Shown piece after piece: positions 48,311 through 60,189 of a stretch of DNA of 64,000 nt. The stretch spans positions 1 to 64,000 of the forward strand of contig QNGE01002701.1 in assembly GCA_008508345.1 (NCBI GenBank), written 5' to 3'. This stretch comes from Paragonimus westermani (taxonomy: Eukaryota > Platyhelminthes > Trematoda > Plagiorchiida > Troglotrematidae). Every line of letters starts with the position of its first letter. Position 1 is the stretch's first letter. A program made the translations under genes and the position numbers. The notes under the pieces are model-generated. The model had not been told where the DNA came from, did no database searches, and saw nothing but the letters and a program-made list of their open reading frames with translations.

Positions 48311-48889
48311 GATCTTAAACTCTTTCTTATAGGCACAGTGCCTAATAGGCGTTTTTCTCTCTGGTCTTCCGCAGTCTCAATTCACCTATAAGGTTCGCAG
48401 TCCATATTCAGGTGAAGCAGTTGGCCTAACTGGTTTAAGGTCCACTTATCTTGTGCGCAGTCGATTTCCAGGACTTCCTTCTCCGGTCGCTAAATACTTC
48501 TGTTCTTCTAACTTCCGGACTCTGCTGACATGTTTGGTTGATGTATTTTTCTGTTTGAGCACTGTTTCAGTGCCACTGTTGCTGTCACAGTGGAATTTCC
48601 TGTTGTATTCGGCGACTTCAGTGTCAGTTATTTCTCGTTTATTTCCTGTTGCACTTATTTTATGAACTGTGGTTCATACATTGATGAATTTATGAAATCA
48701 AACTTTCTATGTAATCACGTTAGTATCCTGATTGATGCAAAGCTGTCCCAGCGTGCGCTGAGAATTCGGAATTACGGTCTTTCTAGTTGTCAGTATTTTC
48801 TCTGTCAAGAGCTCGAATTCACATTGTCCGTCTTTGCGTGACACCACCGATGGCTCTCCAAATTGTGGTATGGCAGTGTTAACTCAACA

Positions 48890-49320
48890 TACAGAGCTTT
48901 GAACACGTTTGAAGGCAGCATACAGGTGTAAGACTTGCTGTGATTATCTGTTGCTAGGTATCATATCATGGTATCCGTATACCGCTACTTTATTCAGTCG
49001 TTTTACCATCATGCTTCAACATGTGAATAGTGCACCGAATAAACCGAACGGAATGATTGTGAATCGGCGCTATTCTTAGCCTGCCATGAATGCTGTCTTC
49101 TCACAGCCCGCGGATGTGATTGCCACTCGCCAGTATCTGAAACATGAACCTCCCACTGTTAACAACTTTGCCTGTTGCAACTTGTCGAAAATATCAGTGT
49201 TCGACAGTACTGGCTCAAGTTTACTCTGTGTTACCGCGTTCAGTGTCCCAAATTCCACATATAAACGGTATTTCCTGTTCGACTTCCTTATCAACAAGGC
49301 TGGGTGCGTGGATTCTTAGA
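48890..49320 (-). pseudogene. Gypsy reverse transcriptase relic
   Basis: The minus frame 49297-49076 reads LIRKSNRKYRLYVEFGTLNA, then VLSNTDIFDKLQQAKLLTVG, YWRVAITSAGCEKTAFMAG. This lines up with the Gypsy blocks RKKDGxxRxCxDFRxLNxVT, PxPxxDxxLxxLxGAxxFxxLD and GYxQxxxxxxxxxKTAF. Past a stop it continues RRFTIIPFGLFGALFT (family FxxMPFGLxNAPxTF), then VAVYGYHDMI where the YxDD catalytic motif should be; both aspartates of that motif are not intact. In place of the motif A aspartate it has TVGGS. The enzyme is dead. Confidence 0.75.
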
Positions 49321-49830
49321 TAACGGCTTCATCCGACGCGTCACATGTTTTATCATCTCCTCACCCGTAGTGGGCGAAGTGCCTGCAGCCAGAACAATCC
49401 GTTCTTTGGCGTTTCACATGTACTCCAGTTGTAGAAACCGTATTCCTCTACAGTGAACCGAATTAAGGAACTGTCACAGCTTGTACTCTTGGACCTGTAC
49501 ATACAGTTGACGTTACTTTCTTGATGTTCCGTGGGTGTCGTGGAATCGTAACTCGTCGACTACATTCTAAACCTCAAGTCTGTCCCAACATCCGCTGCAT
49601 CCAGAAAATTGGTTCCGGGAATTGAATGTCTGGCGTGCTAAGGTAGGACAAAGTGGTGCTTCGGAATTTGGCTGCCAACGCGCATTCCGCATTTTTACAC
49701 ACCATCGACTAGCGAATTGTAGCCTCCAGCCGTTCTGATCGTAATTGACACCAGTTGTGTGCGTTCTTGTCTTGTACCTACGGCTGACAGAATGACCACA
49801 TTTGTAATGACAAAGCACTGTTCTATCCGC

Positions 49831-52639
49831 CCGTAAGCGTCATCTTGTGTGTACGGCCCCTTCCTTCCTACCTCACATCGACTGGTAACTGCTTAACGAA
49901 AAGTATACTTATAAAGCACTCCATTTTTGACCCATCTAAACCGTTGTGTGAGACACTTCCTTTGCCATCGTCCTCTTTTCATCAAGGTTGTTGTGCCTTC
50001 CTTGTTTATTGTTCCTGCTTAATGATGCCGTGAAAGCAGATGAGTCCGCTGCCGTTTGTTCCGCTGCTAGCGTTTTCTTATCGGCATTGTTATTAGCATC
50101 TCCCGAGGCCGCGGACGTCACCCTCAACTGTTGCGTCACCCTGGTGAGCTCAGCCATGTCCATTCTTCGGGTGACGTGGTCATTGGGAGCTTGACTGTGA
50201 ACAGTCGACGGAATGTCATTGATAACTTCTCCACCAGCAAATGCAACTTAGACCGAGGATCCGGCTATTGTAACACCCTCTCTAACAGTCTATGAATAAG
50301 GATTCTTATGGCAGCTACACCACATTGAAGTACCACACTGCGTCCTAGAGGTCAGCATGGCCGTCAAATTCAACCATTAGCGTTTCCTACGCAGCGGCCC
50401 AATCTAGCTTTACAGGTTCCTTGTGATTTGCGTTGAGCATCGCCTTAGTCTTCGGTTTTACCAACTTCCACAGATCCATCCACCTTTCCATGGTCGCCCT
50501 CGAATCCAACAATTTCTCACTTCAAAAATCTTCCTGAAATACTCGAATGTCTCCACCCTCAGACGGATGATGCCAGGGACTTTCACCCTAAGTTTTGTAA
50601 AGACTGCATTCACTGCAACCGCGTTAAACGTAGGGACTGGGACAGCTATTATTTCATGTATGTACCCTTTACCAGTCGTGTGGATGTATATTTTTTCGCT
50701 GTCAGTTTCCTGCCTGATAACTTTGTGACTGTTTTAGTCGTGCTATGCCACAAATTAGCGCTGCTCAGTGATATACTGTACTATCTACCTGCTTTTTCTC
50801 AGGCTGATGTGAGAATTAACTGCGATTCCTTTTTCCTTGACTGTTTATAAAATGGCAGTTTTGTTAGGTTGACTTATAAGTGGCGAAGTTAGCACTTACA
50901 GTGGATAGATGGTTGTTCTACCAAATTGGTCTGAATTAGGTCTGGTGAAAAAGAGCAGAATTGTTTAGTAGCGCTTCAATCTGTTGTACTCCAATTGTGC
51001 ATTGATCTGTTGATGATTTCATCACACTTAATCGGTCCCAGATTATCGGACCGTCGATATCTAGTTTGAGGTGGTCTGTATGCAGTTACTTATGTTTGTC
51101 CTCTCTCTCAGTCTTGTACTTACTCCACAACAATGAGAAAACACAGCAGGCACAGCAAGTTTTTTCCCTGTTGGAATAAAGTCAGTAAATTTTGTCGATT
51201 TGTTTCTTGCCACTTTTGTCGGATCTCGTGACGTTAGTCACAAACCTACAGCTCATGTCAGATTACCACAACCGTATAACAGTTTATGTGTATGCATATC
51301 TCACTTCCGGCTCGTACTACTCTTTACTGAGTGCAAGTCATCTGATTTTATTGCTGGATATAAGGTCAAAATGTGTGGTATGAATACATCGTGATGTGCC
51401 ACAGCTAGTCGATAGTGAAACAACTTTTGTACAGATGAAAACTCAGTCGGTAATACTTTTTCGTTACCAGCCGGATGTATTACCGTATGCAAAATTAAGA
51501 ACATTCCATTTAGATTGGGTAATTAATTGTTCAGTGTCAGGGAAGCCGGTAACATGTTGAGCCGAATACGGAACTGTCTGCATGCATCATATTACGCTGT
51601 TTTCTGGATTGAGTAACACCGTCAGCTTTGATTTGGATGACTAACTGTACGGTTGGTTTTCGGCGAACGATGAATTGTGTTGTCTAACCCCGATATCGGA
51701 GTTTTTATCTAAAGCCCTACTATATTGCATGATAAGGGAAAAAATAATGTACACTCCCAAAAATGGCCTCGTTATTAGAATCAAAAATTGCCCAAGGTCT
51801 AACATGCTTCAACGCATCCAAAGCTGAAGCGATTCAATGATCCAGTGAACAATAAGCGGATTTAATACCAAATAGACAATCAAACCGTGATGAGGCTCAT
51901 CAACAAGGTAATACATAATTATCGTAAGACAAGTAAAGAATGCACAAGCTATCAAAGTTCCAGTACATGATAGCAAGAAGCTGACCGGTTCTTAGGCTTA
52001 AAGTTGCACGGACAGATTTAATCTAGTGAACGATAATGCATTAAGTTCGATCCATTGACTGAGGCCAGGACAAACTGGCCAAGCCTGTTTGGGTGACTAC
52101 ACTTAGGAAGATGAATAGATGCAAGAACGCGCCCACAAATGCGGAGCTGGCAAACGTTAGAGGAAAAATGGACTTTAGATGGCAAGCCATGGATGCTGAA
52201 CGCCACTGATGGACAAGTTTTATCAAGATACAAAGGGTTACAAAGTCTCCAAATACAAACTAGTCAACTTGATGCAGTGGCTACAAATGGTCAAGTGTCC
52301 ACAAAGCAGTCACGTACGAACAGTAGTCTACTGTTGAATGACTTGATGGCCAGTGAAAAGTGCCGTGCATAACCATACCTTAGGGACAACGTAAATCGGT
52401 TGTAGTGACTTTTGTTGGTTTGAAGGACAGTCTGCCTCCTGACAACGTTACACTAGCCGTGCGCTGCCACCTCTTAATGGAAGCTCGTAAAAAGATATCA
52501 CCAAGACTTCATCACAAACTTTCGTTGAATAAGATTGTTGGTTTCGTATAAACGCAGGAAACATACTAAATGTGTCATTAACAATAGGCTACCATATTTT
52601 AAATTCTCACTTGATAAGGCCTACCACTGTGACTGGCCT
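49831..52639. other. No confident gene
   Basis: Includes a possible gag of the minus-strand Gypsy element (49936-50163 minus; hydrophilic, Ala/Ser/Asn-rich) and an A-rich patch at 51740-52560 on the plus strand. Frames at 50423-50728 and 52139-52372 (plus) carry no motif I can name. The stretch 52420-52500 reads as GLKDSLPPDNVTLAVR, unassigned. Confidence 0.35.
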
Positions 52640-52800
52640 TGAACCCCAGCCTACGCTGCTTTTGGTCAACCACGTTAACAACTGCGTCATTGATCCAACA
52701 TTAGGCGTGACTAAGTTATCATATCTAAAAAAGCCACACTCGTTTAGGAATAAGACGTAATTTGCTCGATAGCCTCCAGATGAGACAGTAATTGTTCTGT
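52640..52800 (+). repeat. Unclassified repeat, copy 1 (pair with 55297-55450)
   Basis: TTAGGCGTGACTAAGTTATC followed by ATATCT matches TTAGGCGCGACCAAATTATC followed by ATGTCT at 55356. Similarity extends for about 150 bp at moderate identity. Both copies translate in one frame as TLG(V/A)TKLS(Y/C)L, so the ancestor may have been coding. I do not recognise the protein. Confidence 0.5.
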
Positions 52801-54164
52801 CAATCTCATGATTCGAACTTCTTAGTCAAGTTGGACTCCCAGAATTAAATACACTCTCAGCCTCATCAAGAACGAAACTTGTGTCTAGTGTTCCTCTGAT
52901 AAGAAACTGTCCGAAAAAATGTCTTAATTTGACGTTCAGTTTATATCCATCAATTCAATGCTCATTTGTATCCCTTTGATCTCATCTGGTTGAAAATGAG
53001 TACACAAAACTTTAAAAGGGTAGCTGTCTCTCCATTGACTCGAGGTTATTGGCCTCACTATGTGAACATCATGGAAGACTGGACGATTTCTATCGACGTT
53101 GTTGAGAATCACCCTCTTGTTTTCTCTGTCTGTTCATTTCAATCATAGAGGAAACCGTTCACGTAATATTATTTTATAATTGAGCATTAACAGCTTCGGA
53201 TATTTGCAATTCACATCGTTTCCGGCTGTACTCTAATGTCTTTATTCTTGTCAATACTCCGGCATATCCGTGATGATTGCGATTTCTCGAGTGGCGTGTG
53301 TGTTGCACCGTCTGAGTACAATGTGGCTGTTCAAGCCTAACAGGGTACATGTACTCAACCCGACTGTTAGCGTTTACCCTCACATTCGTTGTTGTCACTT
53401 TGTTGATGACGTTAGATATCTGAAACACGTGTGGTTAATTTACCAACTTTATGTTCTAACAGCTAATAACAGCTGGCCTGGTAAATTTTCTGTCTATGAC
53501 AAACGTGGTTCCACTAGATTTCTACATACCCATTTCTACACTGTGCTCTTAGACAGATCAACTGTCAGTAGTATTGGGTCAGTTCCCGACTGAAACATTA
53601 GTTTTGCGAACTGCTGCTCTCTTGTTATTTTCTTGTTGTACTAGACTACTCTCTAACTCTGCTGTGTAATGCATTACAGTGGAATTATGGATTAGTACAA
53701 GGACACAGTTCCAGTGGCAACCTAAATGGATTGGTTTGAACTAGAAGGCAGCGAAATTACGTTCTTTCGTACTTTCTTCCGTACATTGCTTTTGGTCATT
53801 TTTTTTAATCATGTGCACTCAATTCAGGCAAAAAAGTTGATGGAAGAAGCCGTTTTTCGGGGCTACGTGCATGAAGAAAGCACATCGATCACATTGTTAT
53901 GTGGTAAGTTACCTTTAAATTCCTAATTTGACATGCACACTCTCATATGTACATCCATCTTTTGAAGAGGAATTTAGAAGGCAGATTTTTCTCATGGAAA
54001 TATCTAAGTGATAAAAGACAGACAGGTAACAAATGAGTGATAAAACTTCCCTGTACTGTTCATTTAAGAGATCTGTTTCTACAATTGATCCCTATACGTG
54101 TAACTTCTCGCGTTCTCATTGACCCCCAGATGAAATTTGCACTATGTTTCTCTCGTTTATTCAC
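52801..54164. other. No confident gene
   Basis: The plus frame 53270-53593 (107 codons) includes CCHFVDDVRYLKH, superficially like an RT catalytic box, but flanking RT blocks are missing. Another frame at 52966-53148 includes WPHYVNIMED, similar to the KYVNIxKALY segment of RTE polymerases, but the neighbouring residues do not follow the family. Possibly very old LINE debris. Confidence 0.3.
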
Positions 54165-54262
54165 TCCATTATCGTCATCATCAATCTGAGCTTTGGGCGT
54201 TACCCGCAGGTTCCGTGGCTCTGTTTGCCGCTGATCCCAACAGTTGTCAATAAAGCAGCACA
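54165..54262 (-). repeat. RTE-like LINE 3' end, opposite orientation
   Basis: On the minus strand this reads AGAGCCACGGAACCTGCGGG, a spacer, then CTCAGATTGATGATGACGAT. It matches the 3' ends at 33405-33500 and 57360-57475 (CGAGCCACAGTACC, TCAGG, then GATGATG). If correct, the body of the LINE would lie to the right, but no RT motif is readable at 54.3-56.3 kb on the minus strand. Confidence 0.45.
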
Positions 54263-55296
54263 GCAGCAAATGAGTGTAATTGTATAATGAAGAGAAGCTC
54301 GACAAAGATGGAGGTAAATGAAAAAATTGATCAGCAAATTCACGGACACTAGTTTATCGTTGGCTGCTAAACCGGTTGGTGTTTTCAGCTAGTGTCATGA
54401 ATGGTTACAAACTCACCAAACTTACAGATGAGTTTGCTAGGCTGAGTGTGGTGTTCATGGATCCTGACAACGTAAATGTCTGTTCGCCTTATGGGCCAGT
54501 TCTCTGAGTGTTACAATAAAATTGGACACACACATACATTGTAAACGCTGCCTTAAAGAAACAGCCGGACTTCTTTGTGACGCCACAAACGAGAAGGATG
54601 CGGGAGTTCACTGCTGTTCTCATGAGCACCTTGTCATTTAGTTTACAAGCTGATGCGGTTACACGCTAGGTGAAGTGATCAACCATCTCGAGTGGCTTGC
54701 CTGCGACAACGAACATAGAGTCAGCGCCAACCCGAGTTCTTGTCTGAACATTCCTTGATGACATAAATTGCATATCACACGAACTGAATATATTGTTAGA
54801 TCGGGTCAGCATAGTCAGCAAACTGGTTCCGGAAAAAACTAAGCGGTTTCAATGAATTTCACCCCCTTACCCCAGTTCGACTGACTTTTGCGTTTTCGTA
54901 TAGTGACTGGTCTGACGTGGTTCCATAGAGAGTACCAACCGTCGACGTTCCATTGTACAATCCCTTGGTCACATATTTGGTTTACGAGAATCTGACCGTT
55001 TTCTCAGTTTTTTTTCGACGAATCATTTGACGCTTGGATGTGAACAAGAATTTCAATATGTTGACGACTCTGATAACTGACCGGAGTAGAATTCATGAGG
55101 ACATTTGAAACAGTGCATATTTCAGAGTAATTGGGGGGTTTGCTTGATTCGGATTAAACATCACTCACATTTGATCACGGTTCTTGCATTTAGCTAGACT
55201 TTCTAGCCATTCTCTTTCGAAAAGGAGCATTAACCTCGAGTTTCGCTTTTGTTAGAATACATCAGTAGTGCATACACCTGCCACCTCCGATAGTCA
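54263..55296. other. No confident gene
   Basis: One plus-strand frame near 54400-54510 gives YKLTKLTDEFARLSVVFMD without a recognised family. No repeat or splice pattern was identified. Confidence 0.3.
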
Positions 55297-55450
55297 AACT
55301 TCGGTTGCACCTCCATGAGACAATCATGCTGATCACTGCGCATTTGGCTTCACGTTAGGCGCGACCAAATTATCATGTCTGAACTCTCAACTACTTTCAC
55401 TTATTAGTAATGATCAGGTTGCCCGATCATAGTGATAGGAAACACAACTG
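55297..55450 (+). repeat. Unclassified repeat, copy 2
   Basis: Partner of 52640-52800; see TTAGGCGCGACCAAATTATC at 55356 and the shared frame TLGATKLSCL. The spacing between copies is about 2.66 kb in direct orientation, which would also fit a duplication of a larger unit. Confidence 0.5.
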
Positions 55451-56769
55451 TTCTTTTAATTCCAAGCGACAACGTGAAGTTGAAATCTTTACGTAGGAAG
55501 GAATGTCTATATGACTGCGCGACCTACAATGAACTGGGAATGATTTTCAGTTGAAAACAGATGTTTGTCGTGGTAAACTTGGTTAATGGACCTTGAAAAC
55601 AAGTTTCTGTGGCGTTTCACACAAAGTTTCGGTGCATGTTTACAAACGTCTGCTCTGGCCAACGTTATTTACAAAAGCAACTTCTAATTTTATGGATGGG
55701 CTAACTTATAGAATCTCATATACAGAGACCAGTGCTAATGGGAAGTATCTATGTATCGGTTTATGACGGACTGGTAGAATTTTCGGTTTGTTCTGAAATA
55801 CATATGCCTCATGTAGGTCTGTAAACCGGTTCATCACGCAAAGAATTGAAGCACCTTACTGCTGTTTCCGTCACCGCCGTCGCACACCACCTCGTCGGAT
55901 AACGTTTCTTACCTCCAGTAACCATGATCATGAGGTCACCAAACGTACAGGCTACACCTCTTCATTGTTCTCAACACAAACGTCAGTCTTAATGTTCAAT
56001 GACCAGGTAAGAGTTTGGCTGTATTGTGGTTTTACTCAATCTTTGTTTGTTTCGACGGCTATTAGTGATTGTGGTAAATGCTCACCTGGCACTATCCAAT
56101 AATAACGGATTGCGCATTTTTGTTAATTAAACAGCTGATTACTTATCTGAAGCTTTTTAAACTGTGTGATTTCAAGTGGTCATGTTGCTCACACTATCAT
56201 TCTGCTACAGGTAGATTAACTGACAAGGACAACGACGGCCAAATATTGTAATTACGTTCACGGCATTATACAGCCTTGCATTCTACGACAACCAAGCGTC
56301 TTTTGCACGCCACAAGTTACAAAATTAGTGAAACACCACGGGCTCTCATTATTACCTCCCCAGCACTATATGAGTGTGACGGGATGATGTTACTTATTAT
56401 CACAAACGAACTGCTTACTTCAATGAATATGGGAGTGAAAACGCTCCAATTTTGACTTGACATTTTGTGCTTTGTGGAGGCAAAGCGTATTCCATGCAGA
56501 CCAGCCTGAGCGTAATTCCTACACAGAACGACCTTGACAGTGTTCACAGAGAACCAAAGCAAAGCAATGCTACTCACCTATTCCACGTTTGGTAACTTTG
56601 TGCCGTAAAAAGAGCTCCCATTCGAAATGATGTACAGCCTGGACGATTGTTCATGAATTCTTACTTTGCTTGTAGGGTAAATACACAATGTTCTCAGCAG
56701 AATTCTTTATATATCCGCAGAAGTTATTCTGACAAATTATTACAGGCAATAGAATCAAAACCATTCTGT
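55451..56769. other. No confident gene
   Basis: No motif or repeat could be named. The minus frame 56317-56577 is open but unremarkable. Confidence 0.35.
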
Positions 56770-57322
56770 TGGTCTGAAGAGGCCACGACGATCGGTTGTC
56801 GCTGAAAGGGAGGGTATATAACGCCTATGTGCGTTCCATTTTGCTGTATGGTTCGGAAACGTGGTCTGTTCACAAGGAAGATATCAACAGGCTTGCTGTG
56901 TTTGACCATCGTTGTTTCCGCCAATTGGCCCAAATTAAGTGGACTGATCGCGCGAGTAATGTGGCGGTTCTTCGGCGCGTATTCCGGAACGCTCGGGTGC
57001 GCGATCAATTGGTGAACTAATTACGTTGCACAGCTTGCGATGGTTGGGTCACGTGCTCCGTATGCCAGCTGAGCGTTTGCCGCAGCGGAAATTATATACC
57101 GAGGCCACGAACAGTTGGGTAAAACTGCGTGATGGTCAAGCACTGTGGTCACGAAGTACGAAGACCTTGACTGCTATATTGGGCAAAGTGGGCAGGTATC
57201 GCCTGCCTTGTTTGGGTCCTCGTGATCATTCGAACCGCTGGTTAGATACGCTATCCGAGATGGCGGTGTGTCTCAGTCAATGGCATATCTGTATCCATAC
57301 CATTTCTAGTTCTTCCGCTTAG
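56770..57322 (+). pseudogene. RTE-like LINE RT C-terminus, 5'-truncated copy
   Basis: From about 56790 the plus strand reads SLKGRVYNAYVRSILLYGSE, TWSVHKEDINRLAVFDHRCF, then AQIKWTDRASNVAVLRRVFR. After one frameshift near 57015 it continues LHSLRWLGHVLRMPAERLPQ and LGPRDHSNRWLDTLSEMAV to a stop at about 57320. This is the region after the RT core in RTE-like LINEs, the same part as 43450-43975 in the fuller element. Apart from the frameshift it is well preserved, so it is younger than most relics here. 5' truncation is the usual result of incomplete reverse transcription. Confidence 0.85.
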
Positions 57323-57475
57323 TGTTCTTTTAGTATTTGTTGTCCTTCGTAGTACTCTTTTCTTCTAGGATATTCCACGTCACTGTTGAGGTGAGCGGGG
57401 GCCCGAGCCACAGTACCTTTTGGTCAGGCTCAGGGCTTCCATGATGATGATGGTGATGATGATGATGATGATCGA
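57323..57475 (+). repeat. RTE-like 3' untranslated region with (GAT)n tail
   Basis: It follows directly on the stop codon of the preceding RT fragment. TCTAGGATATTCCACGTCAC, CCGAGCCACAGTACC and GGTCAGGCTCAGGGCTTCC lead to a GAT-type microsatellite at 57441-57472. The location behind an RT makes it the reference for identifying the orphan 3' ends at 33405 and 54165. Confidence 0.75.
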
Positions 57476-59559
57476 CTGCTGAGTTGCACAAGACGGTATT
57501 CGTGAGATACAGTTCTTCTTTCCTTGCTGGAATGCAGTACTGGTAGCACAAATACCGGCCATCACCTTAAAGAGACAATGCTGCCTCTCGAGTCAGACGG
57601 TCTCTGTTGGAAACGTTTTACTTGAGTTATACACATGCAATATCTCCGGTAGAAGATTGGCATGAGGTAGTGATTTCGAGATACCAAATTAATACCCATT
57701 CTTTGTGTTCCTAACTCCAGACATGTATCGCACTACGAACCTAATTATTTCAAGGGATCTAGTTTCCTTCTGCTCAATGGTTCACCAATAGGTTTGCAGA
57801 GTGTTTCGGTGTTTTTATTTCATGTAGTTGGATGGCTGCGTACATTTAATTGTGCAACCCGCATTTGTGTAATTTGGATTCAGCTATCCTAACCCGTTCA
57901 AATCCAGTTGAATCGAATTGTTTGTTTGACCGTAGGTCAATCACAGAGCAACCCACATATTTCTCTTTTTCTACAGCCAAATGTAGTTTGTCTTCTGTTA
58001 ACCAGTCGATACGATTTAGTTGTCGAGGACATAACTTGCTTCCGATCAAGGCCGTATTCAGCCTAAATTACTTTATTGTGTGCAGATTTGTTTGACAGAA
58101 GGGTAAATTCTGCAAATGTATTGGTGAGTTTCAGTTTAGCACATAGACTCTTAGTTTGGTTTGTCTTTTGAGAGGGGTTGTCAGAAAATCAGAAACGGTT
58201 AGCCTGTGCACCCAGCCGCACGTTGCATCCGGACCGTTTGTTCTGTATTCGACTTAGTGTAATTTAACGGGACTGTGCTGTTTCATTAACTGGCGACGGA
58301 TAACGACAGCGACTAAACGATCGTTGTTGTTGTTGATGTTAACGTGGGCGAGAGTGTTAACATTCGGTACCTGAGCCAATGTTTCATCCGAGTTTAGGTT
58401 ATTGGTACTTGAACGACAATATGTTAAGGACCACGCAGACTAAACCAAACACGCTAATGATGTGTTAACTTTTAACGGAACTTGGTTGAGTCGCTCATCC
58501 ACATGTGAACGTTTAGTTTGAGTTCTGAGCATTCTGATTTGACCGCGCCTAAATGTATCAACATGAACACCAACCTCAATAGCATCACCTAATCGGCCAA
58601 TGGTTTGTTACATAACATCCGTATTAAAGTATGCTTGAAACAAGGTCGCATCAGCGAATCTTAAGGATACTCCAAGCAGCGAACCCATATGTGCGTGTGT
58701 TCATACAATAATTGTCATGGAGTTTACGTTTGGTAAACAAAACGTGGGCACACCCAGAAGTTTGAGTCTCATGTAAGCTCACAACGACGTCCACCGTTCG
58801 TTCTATATTCGCTGCTCCGGTTTGTCAGTTGTTCACCTAGTCTGTTCCAAAACTCATGGGAAAATGCGCACTTCAGTCAACGGGCACCATTTGGCCCCAC
58901 TTTGCGGAACTTTACTAGATATATTGAGGAATGGCACTTTTCTCGACAGTGTATATTGTTCGTAGTGGGAAATTGACGTAGCGGTCCGATTATTCTCGGA
59001 AAGTTTTCGATAAAATTGGTTGTTTTTGTTCATTGTTAACTCTGTTGCTTTCCATTTAACACGAAGTCGGTAACTATTGTGCTCTACTTATTGTCTTAAC
59101 AAAATCTGATGCACAAGTTCCGGTACTGGTTGTACATCACAGGCAACCTAACCAAATAACATCAATACTGACGCTACGGAACCCTTACTAATCGCCTTCT
59201 CTCTTAGTGCCTATAGTCAGAGGCTAGGTGGCTCACCAAGACCTGATCTTAAGACATGAGTATAGCATACATTTCGAGTCTTCATAGTACGTACATTCCT
59301 CTTCACGTCCCTAGTTTCTGATTGATCCTGCGTCTCATTTAGATAAGCTTGCGACTGAACAAAGAGAACATTGTTTTGTAAACGATGGATCAACCTTCTC
59401 AAAGTTTGTATACTTGCAGTGAGTGGAAGAGTGATTTTATTTGGTTTCTACTACGAGAACACTTACCTTGACATCTTCGTTTTCTCTAATCGTTGATTCT
59501 GTCCGATGCTTACGAACGAGCCAAATAAAGTATGCTCAGTATTTTTGTTATAGTTGGCA
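57476..59559. other. No confident gene
   Basis: No motif or repeat was recognised. Short frames at 57850-58095 (plus) and 59217-59402 (minus) are unremarkable. The plus strand remains T-rich. Confidence 0.4.
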
Positions 59560-59780
59560 GAATCCGTTTATGATTAGCCTACCACAGTGATCGATACAAA
59601 GGACGCCTGCACATAACCACCACCAATACAAGTGGCTTGCGCTGAACCACTTGTGTTTACAATCCCACACCATGTATCTAGTGTAAACCCGTAGGAGTAA
59701 GACCTGGAGGCGTGTGATTGAAGTCGTTTTGTTCAACGGGCCAGTGCTGTCTAGCGCTGTCGCACTTTCATGTAATCCAA
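59560..59780. repeat. Unclassified repeat family, copy A
   Basis: GATTAGCCTACCACAGTGAT, AAAGGACGCCTGC, GTGGCTTGCGCTG, then ACCATGTATCTAGTGTAAAC and CAACGGGCCAGTG align with copies at 61165-61420 and 61985-62154. It is the most diverged of the three. Both strands are open over parts of it (59718-59921 plus, 59548-59835 minus); I cannot decide a coding strand. Confidence 0.65.
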
Positions 59781-60189
59781 CAAGTGACCTTTTCCGGTAT
59801 CTTGGCTTGGTGCTCCGGCTTGTCTGCTGTTCCACTCCGGCGGGCTATGCTGACTAGAACATCGGTGCTTTCAGGTTCACCAAATCAGATTGACGGAATG
59901 GAAGCAGCGAGACAAATGTAAATTTGCTTGTTGTGGGTGACGTCACTTGGTTGTGTTTGGGTTCTGATTAATAGTTGTTCTCACCTGGTCTAGTTTTGTG
60001 TCTATGACTAGCTTGCCTCTACAATAATGCCTTATGTATTGTGTTGTACGTTTGATGTATCTCATGTTAGCCTATTTACTTTATTGGTATGGCTCTCAGG
60101 TCTTTGGGTAGCTACTACAATTTGATTGCTGCTGGTGGTCGATGCCGTTGCATTTGTGTTTGTGCGTTTATTGCCCACTGTCTTGCCCA

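Larger units (their letters stand above)
46900..49830 (-). mobile_element. Second Ty3/Gypsy retrotransposon relic
   Basis: On the minus strand, RT (about 49300-48890), a probable integrase N-terminal region (about 48260-47900), the integrase core (47681-47409) and the integrase C-terminus (47339-47061) follow each other in Gypsy order. The RT wording (KYRLYVEFGTLNAVT) differs from the first Gypsy relic (GDFRAVNKVT), so these are different lineages. All parts are interrupted. A frame at 50163-49936 (minus) rich in Ala, Ser and Asn may be gag, without proof. Confidence 0.65.

Noticed and set aside
53270..53593. 107-codon plus frame with FVDD resembling an RT catalytic box
   Set aside because: No neighbouring RT motifs in any frame; the box alone is too short.
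57330..57551. Minus frame with a poly-histidine run
   Set aside because: The histidines are the translated (GAT)n tail of an RTE LINE.
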